From: CBDUBU01 sp965365465
GTDB taxonomy: Bacteria; Bacteroidota; Rhodothermia; Rhodothermales; DASSAV01
Direction: 5' to 3'
Assembly: GCA_965365465.1 (NCBI GenBank)
Contig: CBDUBU010000015.1
Location: 1 to 26,951, forward strand
DNA length: 26,951 bases
Made by a program: the position numbers and the translations under genes. The notes under the pieces are model-generated. The model searched no databases. It was not told the origin of the DNA and saw nothing but the letters and a program-made list of their open reading frames with translations. Shown in pieces: positions 22,539 to 26,951 of this stretch; positions within the stretch are counted from its first letter, which is position 1, and every line of letters begins with the position of its first letter.

Positions 22539-23579
22539 ATGCGCGACACATTGCCGGGCTATGTGGGAGGAGACGGGTACGGAGATGGAACTGTGGCTCA
22601 GTCGCAGTTGCTGTCCCTGGATGATATTCGGCGGCCTGTTGAAGAGGAAATGGCGCATTTCCGGCGTCATTTCAGAGATTCGATGCGCTCGTCGGTGGGA
22701 CTGCTGGACAAAATAACACAATACCTGCTCCGACAAAAAGGGAAGCGGATCCGCCCTCTTCTTGTGTTGCTTTCAGCCAAAGCCTGCGGCGAGATAACAG
22801 ACGTAAGCTACCGCGCTGCCGCGCTGGTCGAACTGCTGCATACGGCTACGCTGGTCCACGATGACGTTGTGGATGATGCCGAGCGACGGCGCGGCCTGTT
22901 CTCGATCAATGCGCTCTGGAAGAATAAAATATCCGTTTTGTTTGGCGACTTCCTGTTAAGCAGGGGCCTTTTGCTTGCCCTCGATTATCATGACTATGAG
23001 CAATTGCAGACGCTTTCGAATGCAGTCAGGCGCATGAGTGAGGGAGAGCTTCTCCAGATCCAGAAAGCGCGTCTGCTGGATATCGACGAAGAAACGTACT
23101 TCCGAATCATATCTGACAAGACGGCCTCGCTGATCTCGGCATGCACCACCTGCGGCGCCCTGAGCGCCACTTCGGACAGAGCGGCCGTCGAGCATATGCG
23201 AGCCATGGGGGAAAAGCTTGGCATGGCTTTTCAAATACGCGATGATTTATTTGACTTCGGGGTGCAGGATGTAGGCAAGCCGCTGGGGATTGATCTGAAA
23301 GAGAAAAAAATGACTCTCCCCCTCATCTATGCATTACGAGAGGCCGATAAGCCAGAGCGCCGGCACATCCTGCGCATCGTTCGGAAAAAGAAGAAGAGCC
23401 GTCCCGACATTCGAGAGGTATCCAGGTTTGTGGAGGACCGGGGAGGCATTGCCTATGCGCGATCCCGGATGAAGCAGTTTGCGGAGGAAGCCCGCCTTCT
23501 TCTGACCGGCTTTCCAGACTCGGATGCACGCGATGCCTTGATAGCCCTCACGGACTATACGATCAGTCGGAAGAAGTAG
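22539..23579 (+). CDS. ispB: Long-chain polyprenyl diphosphate synthase
   Basis: A trans-prenyltransferase that extends allylic diphosphates with isopentenyl diphosphate, most likely for the side chain of menaquinone or ubiquinone. The 346 residues carry the first Asp-rich motif D108-DVVD (LVHDDVVDDAERRRG) and the second D235-DLFD (QIRDDLFDF), plus KGKRIRPLLVLLSAKACG. The Ala/Leu residues just before the first Asp motif (ELLHTATLVHDD) are small, as in long-chain enzymes, but chain length cannot be read with certainty. The first 22 residues are Gly-rich and not conserved; the GTG at 22593 is an alternative start. The ispB symbol is the closest general name. Confidence 0.88.
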   Translation: MRDTLPGYVGGDGYGDGTVAQSQLLSLDDIRRPVEEEMAHFRRHFRDSMRSSVGLLDKITQYLLRQKGKRIRPLLVLLSAKACGEITDVSYRAAALVELLHTATLVHDDVVDDAERRRGLFSINALWKNKISVLFGDFLLSRGLLLALDYHDYEQLQTLSNAVRRMSEGELLQIQKARLLDIDEETYFRIISDKTASLISACTTCGALSATSDRAAVEHMRAMGEKLGMAFQIRDDLFDFGVQDVGKPLGIDLKEKKMTLPLIYALREADKPERRHILRIVRKKKKSRPDIREVSRFVEDRGGIAYARSRMKQFAEEARLLLTGFPDSDARDALIALTDYTISRKK

Positions 23580-23662
23580 GCATACGCCGTTGACTTTTTC
23601 GGCTCCGGCGAAGTAGTCTTTGTACGGTTAAGTTTTGCCGTTGACCATTGCGGGTACTCATC

Positions 23663-24424
23663 ATGCCTCAACTTCACCTTCTCGGCACGGGTGCAGCAGT
23701 AAGCGATCCGCACCGCACCACGACCATGCTGGCTTTTACGGACGACGAGACAACCCTGGTGGTTGACTGCGGCGGAGATGTCGTGCAACGCCTGATGGCT
23801 TCCGGCATAAATCTCGATACGATCATCGGGCTGGTGGTCACCCACGAGCATCCGGATCACGTAAGCGGCTTCCCTCTTTTCATGGAAAAGATATGGTTGG
23901 CCGGGCGGCGAAAGCCTATTGCAGTTTACGGGATCGCGCCTGCGCTGGATCAGGCCCGCCGCTGTTTTGGGACGTTTAACACATCCGGCTGGAAGGGTAT
24001 GCCATCTATCGACTGGCGTGAAGTCTCGCACACCGAGGGAGCCATTCTGCTGGAAGACGACAGATGGCGCGTTACGGCCTCTCCCGTCGTGCATCCGGCG
24101 CCCACTATCGGCCTGCGTGTGGAGCACCGTGCAAATGGAGGCGTCGCAGCCTACTCTTGCGACACCGAACCGACCGAAAATGTGGTTCGTCTCGCAGAAG
24201 GAGCAGACATACTGGTTCACGAAGCAACCGGAGCAGGACCAGGGCACACGTCTATCGAAGATGCTGCACAGATTGCCGCAAGGGCGAAAGCTAAAAAGCT
24301 CATCCTCGTCCATCTGCCGCCCGGCCTTTCAGAACAAGATCTCAAAAGCGCTCGCGCATCTATGGACGAGATCTCGCTCGGTGAGGAACTCGGGCGCTAT
24401 TCCTTCGGACCTGGAATCAGGTAG
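23663..24424 (+). CDS. Metallo-beta-lactamase-fold hydrolase, RNase Z-like
   Basis: A 253-residue MBL-fold enzyme of unknown substrate. Metal ligands are all present: H61-E-H63-P-D65-H66 (THEHPDHVSGF), His144 (PVVHPAPTIG), Asp167 (YSCDTEP) and His217 (LVHLPPG). The order and the GHTSIEDAAQIAA stretch before the last ligand resemble the RNase Z/ElaC group, but key tRNA-recognition features cannot be judged from this sequence alone. The ATG at 23663 is preferred to an in-frame TTG at 23648. Its end overlaps the convergent recQ end by eight bases. Upstream (23590-23619) TTGACT-N18-TAGTCT may be a weak promoter. Confidence 0.88.
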   Translation: MPQLHLLGTGAAVSDPHRTTTMLAFTDDETTLVVDCGGDVVQRLMASGINLDTIIGLVVTHEHPDHVSGFPLFMEKIWLAGRRKPIAVYGIAPALDQARRCFGTFNTSGWKGMPSIDWREVSHTEGAILLEDDRWRVTASPVVHPAPTIGLRVEHRANGGVAAYSCDTEPTENVVRLAEGADILVHEATGAGPGHTSIEDAAQIAARAKAKKLILVHLPPGLSEQDLKSARASMDEISLGEELGRYSFGPGIR

Positions 24425-26405
24425 AGGTCGAACGGCGCGGAAGCCATTGCTCCAGAAAGGAATGTGCTCTGGGCGTAACCGTCAGCTTTTCTTCCAGGGG
24501 CGATTCGAGGCGCAAATATCCTTCCTGAATGAGCCAATCAACCAGACCCTCCAGGTGATAGGCCGGGGGCGGCGCGGTCTCGAACCAGTCGCTCGGCGGC
24601 GCTCCTTCTTTTACCTTATGCAGAATGTGGCGCATCAGCGGTTCATCGTCCGGGGTGATTTCCACCGGACGGTGGCGGCCCAGGCACACATCACAGCGTC
24701 CGCATCGGGAGCGGCTTTCTTCTCCAAAGTAGGCTAACAAAAAATGACGCCTGCACGTCACAGACCGCGCATACCGCAGCATATCCTCAAGCCGGGATTC
24801 GGAGCGCCTGCGGGCGCGTTGCATCATCAGATCATCAACGACAATTTTCCGGCTCCGGGGCCCGCCAAAAACCACCTGCAATGCGCCTCCCGGCGCCTGC
24901 CAGCTTACGAGGCCACGCTGCTGCAAAAAGGCAAAGCCCCGCTCTATGCGCTCGCGTGACAGTTTGAGGCGCTTTTCCAGGAGACGCATATCCATCTCCC
25001 ACCAATCAGAATAGGCATCAGCGTGTACGGTGCGGAGCAGTTCGCTCAGAAAGCGGGCCAGAGCCTGGTTCTGTAAACCCTCTGTGTAAGCGCGGACTGC
25101 GCCCGGAGGTTGCAAGAACCGGAGCAATCCGTGATGCTTTCGGGCAGGCAGCGCCTGCCAGATACCCTGCCGCGCAAGCAATGCAATTGCTGACTTGACT
25201 CTGCCTGCCGAGAAACCAGTCAACCGAACCAGCGCATCCAGATCGAGCGTCACGGGAGCATCAGGGTGGGACCCAATGGCAATCTGCCCCAGGCTGCACA
25301 CAGCGTCATAGACCATCTGGAGGTCTTTCACCGCTGGATGTCCGTCTGCAATGAGCGTAAGCTGCACCGTTGCGTCCTCTGGATGAAACAGCAGCACGGC
25401 GTGCGCTTTTTGACCATCCCTTCCTGCCCGGCCCGCTTCCTGGTAATAGGCTTCGAGTGTGGCAGGCACGTCCACATGAATGACAAAACGCACGTCCGGT
25501 CTGTCTATGCCCATGCCGAAGGCATTCGTCGCCACCATCAGGCGTTTCTCCCCGCGAAGCCACTCACCCTGGGCCGATTCACGCAGGCTGGCCGCCATAC
25601 CGCCGTGGTATGTCTGCACGGATTCGCCCTGACCGGCCAGCCATTCCGCCCAGTGCTCAACGCCCCGACGGGTTGCGGCATAAAGGATTCCGCTTCCCGA
25701 AACGCCCCGGATGATGTCTAGCACCTTTGCCCGTTTGTTCTCCTCTCGAAAAATCGACCAGATGATGTTAGGCCGGTCGAAGCCTTTGACGACAATATGC
25801 GGATCGCGGAGGCTTAGATGCTCCACGATATCTTTTCGCACCTGAGGCGTAGCCGTAGCCGTCACTGCCACAGCAGGAGGATCGCCGAGGAGACTGCGCG
25901 CCTCCGGTATCCCCAGGTAGGCAGGCCGAAAGTCATGCCCCCACTCGCTCACACAATGCGCTTCATCTATAGCCAGGAGCACTACCGGCAGGCGTTCCGC
26001 ACGCGCGAGGAAAAGATCCGTTTGCAGGCGTTCGGGAGCAACGTACAACAGGCGATAGCGCCCGAACTCTGCATCCGTCCAACGCTGATCGACCTCACGG
26101 GCAGAGAGAGTGCTGTTGATGCAAGCGGCCGGGATGCCACGGCCCTGCAAGCTTGCCACCTGATCCTGCATCAAGGAAATAAGCGGAGATATGACCATCA
26201 CCAGCCCGCGCTTCAAGAGCGCAGGCATCTGATAGCAAACGGACTTGCCCCCTCCGGTCGGGAGCACAGCCAATGCATCCCGACCTGCAAGTACAGCCTG
26301 GATGACCTCCCATTGCCCCGGACGGAGGCTTGAATGCCCCCAGTAGCGATGCAAAACGGCTTCAGCTTCCCTGCGCCCCGAGTCCGGGGCGTCTGGCTCC
26401 AGCAT
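24417..26405 (-). CDS. recQ: RecQ-family ATP-dependent DNA helicase
   Basis: RecQ helicases unwind DNA 3' to 5' in recombination and fork repair. The 662 residues from the ATG at 26405 (a GTG lies six bases upstream) contain the SF2 core: FRPGQ-like SLRPGQWEVI, PTGGGKS (49-55), DEAH (147-150), TATATP and QEAGRAGRDG (322-331). A four-cysteine zinc cluster typical of RecQ lies at about 551-577 (CRRHFLLAYFGEE then CGRCDVC). About 220 residues separate the core from this cluster, against roughly 50 in E. coli RecQ. They include two winged-helix-like stretches (LDALVRLTGFSAGRVKSAIA, LEKRLKLSRERIERGFAFLQ). No HRDC domain is evident after the cluster, only about 85 residues. The stop overlaps the MBL gene end. 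Confidence 0.95.
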   Translation of the reverse strand: MLEPDAPDSGRREAEAVLHRYWGHSSLRPGQWEVIQAVLAGRDALAVLPTGGGKSVCYQMPALLKRGLVMVISPLISLMQDQVASLQGRGIPAACINSTLSAREVDQRWTDAEFGRYRLLYVAPERLQTDLFLARAERLPVVLLAIDEAHCVSEWGHDFRPAYLGIPEARSLLGDPPAVAVTATATPQVRKDIVEHLSLRDPHIVVKGFDRPNIIWSIFREENKRAKVLDIIRGVSGSGILYAATRRGVEHWAEWLAGQGESVQTYHGGMAASLRESAQGEWLRGEKRLMVATNAFGMGIDRPDVRFVIHVDVPATLEAYYQEAGRAGRDGQKAHAVLLFHPEDATVQLTLIADGHPAVKDLQMVYDAVCSLGQIAIGSHPDAPVTLDLDALVRLTGFSAGRVKSAIALLARQGIWQALPARKHHGLLRFLQPPGAVRAYTEGLQNQALARFLSELLRTVHADAYSDWWEMDMRLLEKRLKLSRERIERGFAFLQQRGLVSWQAPGGALQVVFGGPRSRKIVVDDLMMQRARRRSESRLEDMLRYARSVTCRRHFLLAYFGEESRSRCGRCDVCLGRHRPVEITPDDEPLMRHILHKVKEGAPPSDWFETAPPPAYHLEGLVDWLIQEGYLRLESPLEEKLTVTPRAHSFLEQWLPRRSTST

Positions 26406-26443
26406 ACACACAGACCGAAAGTAAATTGCAGGTAAAGGGCAGA

Positions 26444-26951
26444 TCAGGAAGGAAAAGAGATACGATCTCGAAGAGACTCCGCTTCTCCCGTTGTTACGGC
26501 GACATAGATTTCATCGCGGTTTCTCCAGACGAGCACCTTGTTCTCGCCGAGATCATGCAGGTCAAAATGCCTTTCATTCTGAATCTGTTGGAGAATATCC
26601 CGCTCCAGTTGGAGCCTGGTTTCATAGCGGTCAAGCAGCGCATACGTATAGGCGTAAAGCGTGATCCGGCCATCGGATGCGGGATCCTGGAAAATGAAAG
26701 CCGGTATTTCGACGGCAGGGGCTATCTCTACGATAGCAACACCGGAGAGCACAGCCCCGTCGATCCCCGGCACAGTCAGACTCCAGTGAAACCTGTCGAA
26801 TACGAATCGTTCAGCCTGCTCCAGGCTAGAAGTGCGGAAGGCAGGAGTGACGTCTTTTGCCTCTTTAGCAGAAAGCGTGATCAGATTAACGTCCGGCTCC
26901 TCTTTCAGCGCCCTGTTTATACCGTAACCCACCAAGCCCGCCGTCAGGATC
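26444..26951 (-). CDS. Possible anti-sigma factor, C-terminal part (5' end outside window)
   Basis: About 168 residues are visible. The frame stays open to the right edge, where it reads ILTAGLVGYGINRAL, compatible with the end of a membrane helix; an internal TTG at 26935 is probably not the real start. The exposed part has the pattern SLEQAERFVFDRFHWSLTVP, GIDGAVLSGVAIVEIAPAVE then IPAFIFQDPASDGRITLYAY, ending with NKVLVWRNRDEIYVAVTTGE and AESLRDRISFP. This order of a folded domain after a helix resembles the extracytoplasmic half of zinc-finger anti-sigma factors. The N-terminal zinc finger that would prove it is outside the window. The gene lies 38 bases upstream of recQ on the same strand. 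Confidence 0.45.
   Translation of the reverse strand, partial: ILTAGLVGYGINRALKEEPDVNLITLSAKEAKDVTPAFRTSSLEQAERFVFDRFHWSLTVPGIDGAVLSGVAIVEIAPAVEIPAFIFQDPASDGRITLYAYTYALLDRYETRLQLERDILQQIQNERHFDLHDLGENKVLVWRNRDEIYVAVTTGEAESLRDRISFPS

Noticed and set aside
23343..23350. Exact GCCGATAA (sigma-28 -10)
   Set aside because: Lies inside the prenyl synthase coding sequence with no matching -35 and no gene directly downstream.
1..26951. tRNA/rRNA genes, CRISPR arrays, insertion sequences, attachment sites
   Set aside because: None recognised on reading both strands; no transposase-like, integrase-like or regularly spaced repeat sequence was seen.

Overview
This window looks like a chromosomal segment of a moderately GC-rich, flagellated Gram-negative bacterium. 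The best guess is the Bacteroidota/Rhodothermota group (Rhodothermia or Balneolia-like). Support for this is lipoproteins with lipoboxes, the succinylase-type DAP genes, a RecQ with an unusual domain order, weak Shine-Dalgarno sequences, many non-ATG starts, and AT-rich GTATNTT or TAnnTTTG-like boxes before several genes. This placement is an inference from gene content, not from a search. No mobile element, CRISPR array, tRNA or rRNA was seen.

Region 1 (1-10426, all + strand) is a flagellar block: fliN (5' end cut by the window edge), a small unknown gene, fliO, fliP, fliQ, fliR, flhB, flhA, flhF, flhG, a small two-TM protein, and fliA. It encodes the core of the flagellar type III export gate (FliPQR-FlhB-FlhA with FliO as assembly factor), a C-ring protein (FliN), the FlhF/FlhG pair that sets flagellar position and number, and sigma-28. 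Two sequences match the sigma-54 -24/-12 layout: a strong one (9281-9296) before the small membrane gene and fliA, and a weaker one (850-865) before fliO. FlhF keeps its P-loop but has lost other SRP-GTPase signature residues, and FlhG lacks the usual N-terminal DQAxxLR activator motif. This looks like coordinated divergence of the pair and is the most interesting observation here.

Region 2 (10427-16237) holds a PpiD/SurA-like periplasmic folding factor (+) closed by a clear intrinsic terminator, dapF (-), then a divergent + strand run phoH, cupin, dapD. dapD and dapF are both diaminopimelate/lysine pathway genes.

Region 3 (16251-20277, all - strand, listed in transcription order from high to low coordinates) holds a YegS/DagK-type lipid kinase, an NtrC-family sigma-54 response regulator without an adjacent kinase, deoC, and a SPOR-domain lipoprotein. 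The regulator is a natural but unproven candidate activator for the sigma-54-like promoters in region 1.

Region 4 (20278-26951) holds a BtuF-like lipoprotein and a BtuC-like permease without an ATPase gene, a polyprenyl diphosphate synthase, and a metallo-beta-lactamase-fold hydrolase that overlaps recQ tail to tail. At the right edge is the C-terminal part of a protein that resembles the extracytoplasmic half of an anti-sigma factor. Genes are packed tightly; no stretch of 300 bases lacks a gene.
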